DNA of 64,000 nt from Streptomyces solincola (GTDB taxonomy: Bacteria; Actinomycetota; Actinomycetes; Streptomycetales; Streptomycetaceae): assembly GCF_002982015.1 (NCBI RefSeq), contig NZ_PVLV01000071.1, positions 29,005 through 93,004 of the forward strand, written 5' to 3'. A program made the position numbers and the translations under genes. The notes below the pieces were generated by a model that did no database searches, was not told the DNA's origin, and saw only the letters and a list, made by a program, of their open reading frames with translations. This document shows, piece by piece, positions 1-9,317 of the stretch; position 1 is the stretch's first letter, and each line of letters starts with the position of its first letter.

Positions 1-129
1 CTTGGAGACGATGAGGGCCTTGCCCTGTTCCACCTTGCGGAACAGCTTGCTGACCACGAGCAGTACGGCGACGACGATGAGCAGGACGACGGCGACGAGC
101 ACGCCGAGGCCCCAGGAGATGGCGTCCAT
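1..129 (-). CDS. Flotillin-like SPFH membrane protein (N-terminal fragment)
   Basis: Only the first 43 codons lie in the window; the gene runs off the left edge. It starts with ATG at 129 and reads a short N-terminus (MDAISWGLGVLV) followed by one strongly hydrophobic helix (residues about 6-27) and then KLFRKVEQGKALIVSK. This is the usual start of bacterial flotillin/YqiK-type SPFH proteins, in which an N-terminal membrane anchor leads into the SPFH domain. The gene immediately upstream on the same strand (187-822) encodes an OB-fold membrane protein of the YqiJ/NfeD type, the standard partner of flotillins in membrane microdomain organisation. The family call rests on a short N-terminus plus this context. 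Confidence 0.75.
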   Translation of the reverse strand, partial: MDAISWGLGVLVAVVLLIVVAVLLVVSKLFRKVEQGKALIVSK

Positions 130-186
130 GAGGAATCCCCGGTTCGGGTTCGGATACGGGTGGTGCGGGCGGGAGCGGGAGCCGGG

Positions 187-822
187 TCAGCCGAGGGGCG
201 GCTGCGGCCGACGGGGGTTCAGGGCCGGGTCGAAGGGCGCGACCCAGAAGAACTCGCCGGCCTCGTCGTAGGCGTACAGCAGCCCCGTGCTGCCGTGGGC
301 GAGCGGTTCCTCCGGTCCGGCGGGCGGCGCCTGCCGCACCTGTACGAGGGCGGTGGAGCCGTCCCGGGCGGTGACCTCGGCCTGGCCGAAGCCGCCGTCC
401 ACCCGGCCGGTGCGCACCACGCAGGTCAGGCCGGTGAAGTCGTGCCGGGACGGGCCGGGTTCGCCGGGCAGCAGCCGGGCCAGCGGGCGGACCAGCGCCC
501 GGGTGAGCCGCCATGCGCCGTAGAGGGCGGCGAGCAGCACCGCCACGTCGAGGACGTGGACGGTGCCGGCCGGCCAGCCCGTGCGCGTCGCCAGCACCGA
601 GCCGCTGACGGTCAGGAACCAGGCGAGCGCGACGAACAGCGAGCCCGACACCGCGACGGGCGCGCCGCCCAGGTGGAGCGCGTCGGCGTCCAGGTCGGCG
701 TCGAAGACCTCGGGGTCCGCGGCGCCGGCCAGCACCAGCAGCCAGAAGCCGACGACGACCACCAGGGCGGCGGTGAACAGCACCGCGGGGAAGGTCCCGG
801 TCGCGTACAGGAACTCGTCCAC
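187..822 (-). CDS. YqiJ/NfeD-like OB-fold membrane protein, flotillin partner
   Basis: A 211-residue membrane protein. I chose the GTG at 822 (VDEFLYATGTFPAVLF) because a purine-rich GGGGGAG lies just upstream; an in-frame start at 858 would add only a basic, non-hydrophobic extension. Hydrophobic helices sit near the N-terminus (FPAVLFTAALVVVVGFWLL), in the middle (LFVALAWFLTVSGSVL) and at VLDVAVLLAALYGAW. The C-terminal third (FTGLTCVVRTGRVDGGFGQA ... FFWVAPF) is beta-rich, as expected for the OB-fold of YqiJ/NfeD proteins. It precedes the flotillin gene with a short gap, so the two are probably co-transcribed. Membrane topology and family are inferred from composition and context. Confidence 0.72.
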   Translation of the reverse strand: MDEFLYATGTFPAVLFTAALVVVVGFWLLVLAGAADPEVFDADLDADALHLGGAPVAVSGSLFVALAWFLTVSGSVLATRTGWPAGTVHVLDVAVLLAALYGAWRLTRALVRPLARLLPGEPGPSRHDFTGLTCVVRTGRVDGGFGQAEVTARDGSTALVQVRQAPPAGPEEPLAHGSTGLLYAYDEAGEFFWVAPFDPALNPRRPQPPLG

Positions 823-989
823 GGCTCTCCCCCTTCGCCTGACGGCGCACGACGACACTTCCGGAGTCCGGCAGTCATGCCGTACGCCGCCTCCGGCCGC
901 TCCGATCGTGGCAGACGGGGAGGGGGTCCCACATTGCCGTTCCCCGGCAGTCTTTATGCTTCCTTGATGCCGAGTCCGCGGGAGGGGCG

Positions 990-2053
990 ATGACGGAACC
1001 GGGCACGTCCGGGAACGAGTTGGCCGCGTACGCGCGCATCCTCACCGAGGTGTGCGCCACCGGGCGGCGGCTGAGCCGGGACGAGACGGCGACGCTGCGG
1101 GCGCACGGCGAGCGGGCCGCCGAGGCCGGCACGGGGCTGCGGGCGCTGGTGCGGGACCGTCTGGCCGCCGCCGAGGAGGTGCGGGCCGGTCTCGACCGGG
1201 CGGCCGCCGGCCATCTGCTCACGGCGGTGACCCAGGCGGTGGACGCCTTCGCCGAGGGGCACGAGCGCGCCCAGCGGCTGGCCATCCGGCAGCAGGAGGC
1301 GGCACGGCGGGAGTTCATCGACGACCTGCTGTACGGCCGCAACGACACCGGGCAGCTCGCCGCGCAGGCGGAGCGGTTCGGGCTGCTGCTGTCCCACGCG
1401 CACGCGGTGGCGGTGGCGGAGGGGCCGAGGCCCTACGAGGACGGTTCGGCCGTGACCCGGGGCGTCGAGGCGGCGCTGATCGCGCGCTTCGGCTACCGCC
1501 GCATCCTGCTCAGCACCAAGCACGGCCGGCTGATCTGCGTCGCCCCGGGCGACCAGGGCGGGTTCCTGCGGCACTTCGCCAAGCAGGCGTACGCCGCGAC
1601 CGACGGCGGCCGGGTGGCCATCGGCCGGGCGCACCCGGGCGTCGGCGGGGTGGTCCAGTCCTACGAGGAGGCGCTCAACGCGCTGGAGGTGGCCGCCCGG
1701 ATGGGCCTGGACGGGCCCCGGTGCTGCACGCCGCCGACCTGCTGGTCTATCCGGTGCTGGCCCGCGACCGCACGGCGATGGCCGACCTGGTGCGCTCGGT
1801 GCTGGACCCGCTGCGGCAGGCCCGCGGCGGCGCCCGGCCGCTGCTGGACACCCTCACGGCGTACTTCGACACCGGTTGCGTGGCCGCCGAGGCGGCCCGC
1901 CGGCTGTCGCTGAGCGTCCGCGCGGTGACCTACCGGCTGGAGCGCATCCACCGCCTCACCGGCGCCGACCCGGCCGACCCGGCCGACCGCTACACCCTCC
2001 AGACCGCCGTCATCGGCGCCCGCCTCCTCGACTGGCCGGCACGGCCCCTGTGA
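990..2053 (+). pseudogene. PucR-family transcriptional regulator, frameshifted
   Basis: The gene starts with ATG at 990 after GAGGGGCG. The first frame encodes an N-terminal region ending in EEALNALEVAARMGLDGP, the typical GGDEF-like middle region of PucR/CdaR regulators. Near 1715-1725 the sensible reading jumps to another frame, which continues VLHAADLLVYPVLARDR and ends in a PucR C-terminal helix-turn-helix (AARRLSLSVRAVTYRLERIH). Moving from the first to the second frame needs one base restored, most simply a G in the short run inside ccccggtgctg. The intact protein would be about 354 residues. It is either a real pseudogene or a sequencing error in a GC-rich run; as written, the product lacks its DNA-binding domain. 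Confidence 0.8.
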
Positions 2054-2062
2054 CCCGCCCGC

Positions 2063-2911
2063 TCACGTGCCGCCGAGGACCGGCAGCAGCGCCTCCTCCT
2101 CGTAGCGCAGATGGGCCTCCAGCTCCTCGGTGAGCCGCTCCACCTCCCGTAGCACCGCCGCCGGTTCGGCGTCCTCGGCGGACACCGTCCGCTCCAGCTC
2201 GGCCAGCAGTGCGGCGACCCGCTCGTGCTCGCGGCCGAGCCGGTCGAGCACGGGCTCCAGGTGCGGGTGCTGCCGGGCGAGGGCCGGGAACATCATCCCG
2301 TCCTCCCCGGTGTGGTGGGTGTGCAGGCCCCCGCAGAAGGTCAGGCAGTTGATCCGGAGCTGCACGCCCAGGCCGCCGGTCCCCTGCTCGGCGACCTCCT
2401 TGCGGATCAGCTCCAGCTCCCGCCGGAAGCCGTCGTGGATGCCGGTGAACGCCTCGGCGAAGCCGAGCCCGCCGAAGTCCGGCGGTCCGGGCGCCTCGGT
2501 GAGCGCGACCACCGGAATGACCCGGCTGGTCCCGGCCTGGTAGGCGGCCCAGCCCCGGTCGGACTCGACGGCTCGCGCGAAGGCCCGGTCGCGCTCCTCG
2601 CCGGTGAGGACGGCGGCGTCGGCCTGGTAGGTGAAGACGCCGCTCTCCACGGTCACCCGTGGAGTGGCGCGCAGGTTGTGGTACCAGGCGGGGTGGCGGG
2701 GCGAGCCGCCCGCCGAGGCGATCACCAGCACCCGGCCGTCGCCGTCCGGGTAGTAGCCGAGCGGAGTGGTGTGCGGCCTCCCGGAGCGGGCCCCGGTGGT
2801 GGTGAGCAGCAGCAGGCGGGCGCCTGCGAAGTGGCCGCCCACCGTGCCCCGGTTGGCGCGGAACTCCGCGATGACGGAGGCGTTGAAGTCGTGGGGAACG
2901 TCGTGGGTCAC
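2063..2911 (-). CDS. Nitroreductase (F420-dependent, DDN-type) / hemerythrin fusion protein
   Basis: A 282-residue two-domain protein. Residues about 10-140 match the deazaflavin-dependent nitroreductase fold (LLLLTTTGARSGRPHTTPLGY, then SPRHPAWYHNLRATPRVTVE). Residues about 155-282 form a hemerythrin-like four-helix domain with its metal-ligand pattern: H in GIHDGFRRE, H and E in LHTHHTGEDGMMFP, H in REHERVAALL and HxxxE in AHLRYEEEALLP. The first domain would bind F420 or a related flavin; the second binds a di-iron centre and could sense or carry O2 or NO. I start at GTG 2911 because the upstream extension is basic and low in structure. Convergent with the PucR gene. Substrate unknown. Confidence 0.8.
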   Translation of the reverse strand: MTHDVPHDFNASVIAEFRANRGTVGGHFAGARLLLLTTTGARSGRPHTTPLGYYPDGDGRVLVIASAGGSPRHPAWYHNLRATPRVTVESGVFTYQADAAVLTGEERDRAFARAVESDRGWAAYQAGTSRVIPVVALTEAPGPPDFGGLGFAEAFTGIHDGFRRELELIRKEVAEQGTGGLGVQLRINCLTFCGGLHTHHTGEDGMMFPALARQHPHLEPVLDRLGREHERVAALLAELERTVSAEDAEPAAVLREVERLTEELEAHLRYEEEALLPVLGGT

Positions 2912-3140
2912 ATCGTCGCTTTCTCTTCTGTGGAGGCGAGGGCGTCCCCTGCGGGGAGGTGTCTCGTACGCGAAGGAGAAAGCGGAGGCGGCGGAGCCCT
3001 GGCGGCCCGCCCCGGCGTCACGCCGAGGCCGGGCGACCTGTCTGTGCACGGCCCCTACGGGCCGACCCGGCAGTCATGGCGTCAACTTAGACAAGACGCC
3101 GCGGCTCGTCAACGGCGCGGCCGGGTGCGGGGGTCGTGGC

Positions 3141-3803
3141 TCAGAGCGGGGCCTGGGCGGCTTCCAGGAGGCGGGCGGTCTCGTCGGTGCACAGGCGCAG
3201 CGCGTTGCCGACGGTGACGAGCACGTCGCGCTCGTCCTCGGTGTACGCGCCGTCGCCGAGCGCGATCCGCGCGCCGGTGAAGAGGATCGACTCGCGGCCG
3301 GTGGGGGCGAGGTGCGGGGTGAGCGGTTCCAGGGCCTCGTGCAGCTCGATGGCGAGGGCCGCCCCGCAGGGGGCCTCCGCGCCGGCGAGGTAGCGGCCGG
3401 TGTCGGCCTCCAGCGCGGCGATCAGCGAGGTGAGGCTGTCGGCGGTGCAGTCCTCGTACCCGGCGGCGCGCACCGCGTGCACGGCGTGGCGCAGCACGGC
3501 CTCGGAGCCGGTGCCGCCGGCGGCGAGGACGGCGAGGGCGACGGTGTGCACGGCGTCCCGCAGCATGGCGGAGAAGCGGGCGGTGGTGGGGTGGTCCAGC
3601 GCGTCGGTGCCGAAGTGGCCGTGGCAGGCGGCGCATTCGACCACCGGGCCGGTCTCGCCCCGCGACAGGGTGGGGACACCGAAAAGAGTGAGCCGCCGAC
3701 GGCCCGTACGCCGCCGGTAGTTGCGGTCGCCGCCGCAGCCGGGGCAGAAGAACTCGCCGTCGCCCACGGTGTTCCACGAGGTCGAGACGGACCAGATGTG
3801 CAC
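3141..3803 (-). CDS. TerB-like protein with N-terminal zinc ribbon
   Basis: About 220 residues from GTG 3803 (HIWSVSTSWNTVGDGEFF). The N-terminus has two CxxC pairs (FFCPGCGG and VECAACHGHF, about residues 18-61) that probably form a zinc ribbon. The rest is a helical, acidic domain of the TerB tellurite-resistance type (ILFTGARIALGDGAYTEDERDVL near the end, with the metal-binding-style DGxYxxxE pattern). The start is uncertain: no clear Shine-Dalgarno precedes it, and the frame stays open to 3986. The upstream DNA has a short direct repeat of tgtgtgatc. The function of TerB-like proteins in Streptomyces is mostly unknown; metal or stress response is only a family-level guess. Confidence 0.7.
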   Translation of the reverse strand: MHIWSVSTSWNTVGDGEFFCPGCGGDRNYRRRTGRRRLTLFGVPTLSRGETGPVVECAACHGHFGTDALDHPTTARFSAMLRDAVHTVALAVLAAGGTGSEAVLRHAVHAVRAAGYEDCTADSLTSLIAALEADTGRYLAGAEAPCGAALAIELHEALEPLTPHLAPTGRESILFTGARIALGDGAYTEDERDVLVTVGNALRLCTDETARLLEAAQAPL

Positions 3804-4017
3804 TCTGCGCGTGTGTGATCGCGTGTGTGATCCTCGTGCGGGCAGCACGTCGCACCTCCCAGAACCGTCGGCCACTCTGCCGCGTTGGCGTGATGTTAGC
3901 CACATCGATCCGGTGGCGTCAGCACCTCGGCGAGAGATCGCCACCCATAGGCGACGACATTGGCCGAACCTCGCCCTCCGGATCACCGGAAGGCCGCGGC
4001 GGTCGGGGGCGTGCGCG

Positions 4018-5979
<1,962 letters not shown>

Positions 5980-6045
5980 TCAGTATGCGGGATCGACGCC
6001 GCGGTCCGTCAATCGGTCATATATCACTTTTTATGGCGCACTCTC

Positions 6046-6081
6046 GTCACCTCCGGTGACACCTCTGCGGCACAGTGTCAC
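6046..6081 (+). promoter_or_regulatory. Overlapping inverted repeats upstream of the M4 peptidase gene
   Basis: Two nested palindromes lie 10-45 nt before ATG 6091: GTCACC-tcc-GGTGAC (6046-6060) and GTGACAC-N12-GTGTCAC (6056-6062 and 6075-6081). All share a GTGAC core. They probably bind a dimeric repressor or activator controlling the peptidase/inhibitor pair, but the regulator is unknown. Confidence 0.45.
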
Positions 6082-6090
6082 GCTCAGTGG

Positions 6091-7167
6091 ATGAAACGCA
6101 TCCACGCGCCCGTGCTGTGCGCCATCGTCCCGCCCCATCTGCTCGACCGACTGGCGAGCGCCGAGGACCCGGACATCGCCCAGGCCGCCCGCCGCACCCT
6201 CGCCCACGACGCCTCGCTGCGCGCCGCCCGCCGGGCGGGCGTCGCCCCCGGCGTCCCGCCGGCTCTCGCCTCGGCCGAGCCCGCCGCGCCCGAGCCGCGC
6301 CGCACGGTGTACGACGCCGGGCACCGCACCGCCCTGCCCGGCGTCCGGGTGCGCGGCGAGGGCGAGCCCCCGCTGCGGGACGCCACCGTCAACCGCGCCT
6401 ACGCCGGCCTGGGCGCCACCCACGACCTGCTCTGGTCGGTCTACGCCCGCGACTCCATCGACGCCGCCGGCCTCCCGCTGAACGCCACGGTCCACTACGA
6501 CCGCGACTACGACAACGCCTTCTGGAACGGCGGCCAGATGGTCTTCGGCGACGGCGACGGCCGGGTCTTCCTCGACTTCACGCTCGCCCTGGACGTCATC
6601 GCCCACGAGCTGGCCCACGGCCTGACCCAGTACACCGCCGACCTCGCCTACCAGGGGCAGTCCGGCGCGCTGAACGAGTCGGTCTCCGACGTCTTCGGCT
6701 CTCTGGTCAAGCAGCGGGCCCTGGGCCAGAGCGCCGAGGAGGCCGACTGGCTGATCGGCGCCGGCATCCTCGCGCCCGGCGTCTCGGGCCGGGCCCTGCG
6801 CTCCCTCAAGGCCCCCGGCACCGCCTACGACGACGACGTCCTGGGCAGGGACCCGCAGCCGGCCCGGATGGCCGACTACGTGCGCACCAGCAGCGACAAC
6901 GGGGGCGTGCACATCAACTCCGGCATCCCCAACCACGCCTTCTACCTCTTCGCCACCGACCTCGGCGGCCGCTCCTGGGAGCGCGCCGGACAGGTCTGGT
7001 ACGACACCCTCGCCGGCGGGCGACTGGCCGCGGACGCCGACTTCGCCGACTTCGCCCGCCAGACCGTCGCCTCCGCCCGCGCCCGCTTCGGCCGCGGCGG
7101 CCCGGAGGACGAGGCCCTCGTCAAGGCGTGGTCCACGGTGGGCCTGCCGACCGAGGAGGACGCCTGA
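6091..7167 (+). CDS. Protealysin-like M4 (thermolysin family) metallopeptidase
   Basis: A 358-residue zinc endopeptidase. The catalytic motif HELAH is at residues 172-176 and the third zinc ligand is the Glu of ALNESVSD (residue 195); the active-site His lies in GGVHINSGIPNHAF. There is no signal peptide, and the prosegment is short (about 70 residues, beginning MKRIHAPVLCAIVPPHLLDR), the hallmark of protealysin-type rather than secreted thermolysin-type enzymes. Such enzymes are made in the cytoplasm and controlled by a partner inhibitor. That partner follows directly (7220-7498). Start ATG 6091 has no strong Shine-Dalgarno. Substrates are unknown. Confidence 0.93.
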   Translation: MKRIHAPVLCAIVPPHLLDRLASAEDPDIAQAARRTLAHDASLRAARRAGVAPGVPPALASAEPAAPEPRRTVYDAGHRTALPGVRVRGEGEPPLRDATVNRAYAGLGATHDLLWSVYARDSIDAAGLPLNATVHYDRDYDNAFWNGGQMVFGDGDGRVFLDFTLALDVIAHELAHGLTQYTADLAYQGQSGALNESVSDVFGSLVKQRALGQSAEEADWLIGAGILAPGVSGRALRSLKAPGTAYDDDVLGRDPQPARMADYVRTSSDNGGVHINSGIPNHAFYLFATDLGGRSWERAGQVWYDTLAGGRLAADADFADFARQTVASARARFGRGGPEDEALVKAWSTVGLPTEEDA

Positions 7168-7219
7168 CCCGCCCTCCGGCGACCTGGACGGCGCGCCCCG
7201 GCCGCCGGAGGATACGACC

Positions 7220-7498
7220 ATGGCGGTGACCATGCGGATCTCGGTGACGCGCGCCGGCGGCTTCGCCGGCATCGAACGGCGGGCGTCGGTGGACACCGCG
7301 GCCCGCCCGGATGCGGCCGCATGGCACGCCCTGGCGGAGCAGGCCCTCGCGGACGGCCCCCGCACACCCCCCTCGGCCGTCCCCGACGGCTTCACCTACA
7401 CCATCGCCGTCGACGGCCGCACCGTGCGCTGCGCCGATCCCGCCCTCACCGACGCCCAGCGCGAACTGGTCAGCCGGGTGCTCGGCGAGGGCGCCTGA
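7220..7498 (+). CDS. Emfourin-like inhibitor of the M4 peptidase
   Basis: A 92-residue protein (MAVTMRISVTRAGGFAGIER ...) with the beta-rich pattern of emfourin, the proteinaceous inhibitor encoded next to protealysin in Serratia. It follows the M4 peptidase gene by 52 nt on the same strand, with GGAGGATACGACC before the ATG, so the two form a peptidase-inhibitor operon. It probably blocks the active site until the target compartment or signal appears. The call combines sequence pattern and strict gene pairing. Confidence 0.85.
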   Translation: MAVTMRISVTRAGGFAGIERRASVDTAARPDAAAWHALAEQALADGPRTPPSAVPDGFTYTIAVDGRTVRCADPALTDAQRELVSRVLGEGA

Positions 7499-7507
7499 GC
7501 GGGCCCG

Positions 7508-8173
7508 TCAGCGGAGGCCCCGGAGGAGGAGGGCGACGAGGCGTCGGGGGTCGTAGCGGGGATCGTCGTCGCGGCCGGCGCAGAGGTTGCCGATGCCGCG
7601 CATCAACTCGTACGGCTGGACGCCGGGCCTGATGTCGCCCGCCTCGGCCGCCGCGTCCAGCAGCCGGGCGCAGACCGGCAGCAGCCGGTCCAGGAACGCG
7701 CCGTGCAGGGCGGCGAAGCGGTCGCTGTCGGACCGCAGCGCGTCGGCCAGGCCGTGCTTGGTGACGAGGAAGTCGACGAACAGGTCGACCCACTGGCACA
7801 GGGCGTCGAACGGGGAGCCGGCGGCGGCCAGCAGCGCGGGCCCGGCTTCGGCGCACGCCTCGATCTGGTGCTGGTACACGGCGGCCACCAGGTCCGCCCG
7901 GGTCGGGAAGTGGCGGTAGACCGTGCCCATGCCGACGCCGGCCTCGGCCGCGATCCGGCGGATCGGCGCGTCGACGCCCGAGGTGACGAACACCGAGGCC
8001 GCGGCGGTGAGCACCGCCTCCCGGTTGCGCTGGGCGTCGGCCCGCCGGCCCCGGGACGGCCCGTCCCCGGCGGGGCCCTCGGCGGGACGCTCGTCGGGAC
8101 CAGGGGCCGGACCCTCGGCCGGACCCTCGGCCGGACCCTCGGCCGGGCCTTCGGCAGGACTCTCGGCGACCAT
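7508..8173 (-). CDS. TetR/AcrR-family transcriptional regulator
   Basis: A 221-residue repressor. The N-terminal helix-turn-helix reads NREAVLTAAASVFVTSGVDA ... IAAEAGVGMGTVYRHFPTRA, the classical TetR signature, and is followed by a helical ligand-binding domain. Ahead of the HTH lies a roughly 40-residue Pro/Ala/Glu/Gly tail with repeated PAEG units encoded by 12-bp DNA repeats (8109-8168). ATG 8173 is the start nearest the tail with a purine-rich upstream stretch. The gene is divergent from an alpha/beta hydrolase, and the gap holds a double palindrome (8208-8246) that is its likely operator. Confidence 0.9.
   Translation of the reverse strand: MVAESPAEGPAEGPAEGPAEGPAPGPDERPAEGPAGDGPSRGRRADAQRNREAVLTAAASVFVTSGVDAPIRRIAAEAGVGMGTVYRHFPTRADLVAAVYQHQIEACAEAGPALLAAAGSPFDALCQWVDLFVDFLVTKHGLADALRSDSDRFAALHGAFLDRLLPVCARLLDAAAEAGDIRPGVQPYELMRGIGNLCAGRDDDPRYDPRRLVALLLRGLR
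8109..8168. repeat. Tandem 12-bp repeat inside the TetR gene
   Basis: Five 12-bp units: three identical ggaccctcggcc (8109-8120, 8121-8132, 8133-8144) and two variants (8145-8156, 8157-8168). In the coding frame each gives a PAEG-like tetrapeptide, so copy-number change would keep the frame. Confidence 0.9.
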
Positions 8174-8198
8174 CGCGCACTCCCTCGACCGACCCTCA

Positions 8199-8228
8199 TT
8201 GACAAACCGGAACACCGCTCCGAATACT
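8199..8228 (+). promoter_or_regulatory. Promoter of the alpha/beta hydrolase gene
   Basis: A consensus -35 TTGACA (8199-8204) and a -10-like AATACT (8223-8228), spaced 18 nt, direct transcription toward the hydrolase ATG at 8308. The TetR operator arms flank and overlap the -10. Confidence 0.6.
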
Positions 8229-8246
8229 AAACGGAGCGACGTTCCG
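8208..8246. promoter_or_regulatory. TetR operator: two palindromic 15-bp sites
   Basis: Two sites of form CGGARC-N3-GYTCCG occur at 8208-8222 and 8232-8246, separated by 9 nt. Each is itself palindromic, and they are inverted copies of one another (13 of 15 positions). They sit on the promoter between the divergent TetR and hydrolase genes, so binding would repress the hydrolase and probably the regulator itself. Confidence 0.75.
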
Positions 8247-8307
8247 ATTGAGTCTAGCCGAAGCGGGCCGCTCCGGTCCGCCCTGTCCTCCCCAGGAGGG
8301 AACCACC

Positions 8308-9291
8308 ATGAACGCATCCGCATCCGCGTCCGCAGCCGCGTCCGCCACCGCCGGCCTCCCGGCCGCGCCCGTGCCGGTCCTGTCCTACAGCCCCGTGGTC
8401 CTGCCCGTGCCCGGACGCCCCGTGGACCTCCGGATACGGGTCTCCGCGCCCGCCACCGGAAGCGGCCTGCCCGTCATCCTGCTCTCCCACGGGCACGGCC
8501 CCTCGAACCACCTCTCCTCGCTCAACGGCTACGCGCCGCTCGCCGACTTCTGGGCGTCGCACGGCTTCGTGGTCGTCCAGCCCACCCACCTCACCTCCGC
8601 CACCCTGGCGCACCTGGTCGCCGACGCCCCCGGCGCACCCTTCTTCTGGCGCTCCCGGGCCGAGGACATGAGCCGCGTGCTGGACCGGCTCGACGACGTC
8701 GAGCGGAGCGTGCCGCAGCTCGCCGGGCGGATCGACCACACCAGGATCGGCCTCGCCGGGCACTCGTTGGGCGGCTTCACGGCCTCGCTGCTGCTGGGCG
8801 CTGGGCTCACCGACCCCGACACGGGGAAGCCGGTGCACCTGACCGAGCCGCGTATCGCGGCGGGCGTGCTGCTCGCCTCGCCCGGCCGGGGCGGCGACGT
8901 CCTCAACGGGCCGATGGCCGAGCGGTGGCCGGTCATCGGGGCCGTCGACTTCTCCACCATGACGGCACCGGCCCTGGTCGTCGCCGGCGACCGGGACGAC
9001 TCACGGCACTTCACCGACCTGGGGCCCGACTGGCACGCCGACCCCTACCACCTCGCCCCGGGCCCCAAGTCCCTGCTCACCCTGTTCGGCGCGGAGCACG
9101 GACTCGGCGGGATCGCCGGGTACGACGCCGCCGAGACCACCGACGAGAACCCGGCGATGGTCGCCGCCCTCGCCCGGCTCACCGCCGCCTACCTGCACTC
9201 CCGGCTCACCCCCGGCTCCCCCGCCTGGCCGGACGCCCGCGCGGAGCTGACGAGCGGGCCGGGGGCGGTGGGACGCGTGGAGTCCAAGTAG
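8308..9291 (+). CDS. Alpha/beta hydrolase (chlorophyllase / dienelactone-hydrolase-like)
   Basis: A 327-residue hydrolase. The nucleophile elbow GHSLGG is at residues 151-156 (Ser153); an oxyanion-style motif LLSHGHGPS lies near 58-66; the acid and histidine are probably in VVAGDRDD and FGAEHGLGG. ATG 8308 is preceded by AGGAGGGAACCACC, an excellent ribosome site, so the longer frame from 8248 is rejected. The Ala/Ser-rich first 20 residues are low complexity and not a clear signal peptide. Control by the divergent TetR protein is inferred. The substrate could be an ester or lactone, perhaps the TetR inducer itself. Confidence 0.85.
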   Translation: MNASASASAAASATAGLPAAPVPVLSYSPVVLPVPGRPVDLRIRVSAPATGSGLPVILLSHGHGPSNHLSSLNGYAPLADFWASHGFVVVQPTHLTSATLAHLVADAPGAPFFWRSRAEDMSRVLDRLDDVERSVPQLAGRIDHTRIGLAGHSLGGFTASLLLGAGLTDPDTGKPVHLTEPRIAAGVLLASPGRGGDVLNGPMAERWPVIGAVDFSTMTAPALVVAGDRDDSRHFTDLGPDWHADPYHLAPGPKSLLTLFGAEHGLGGIAGYDAAETTDENPAMVAALARLTAAYLHSRLTPGSPAWPDARAELTSGPGAVGRVESK

Positions 9292-9311
9292 CCCCGGGCC
9301 CCCGCCCGGGG
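9292..9311. terminator. Hairpin terminator between the hydrolase gene and era
   Basis: A perfect 8-bp stem (CCCCGGGC / GCCCGGGG) with a CCCC loop starts one base after the hydrolase stop codon and lies just beyond the convergent era stop. It can serve both directions. There is no U-tract, as is common in Streptomyces. Confidence 0.6.
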
Positions 9312-9317
9312 GCGGGA

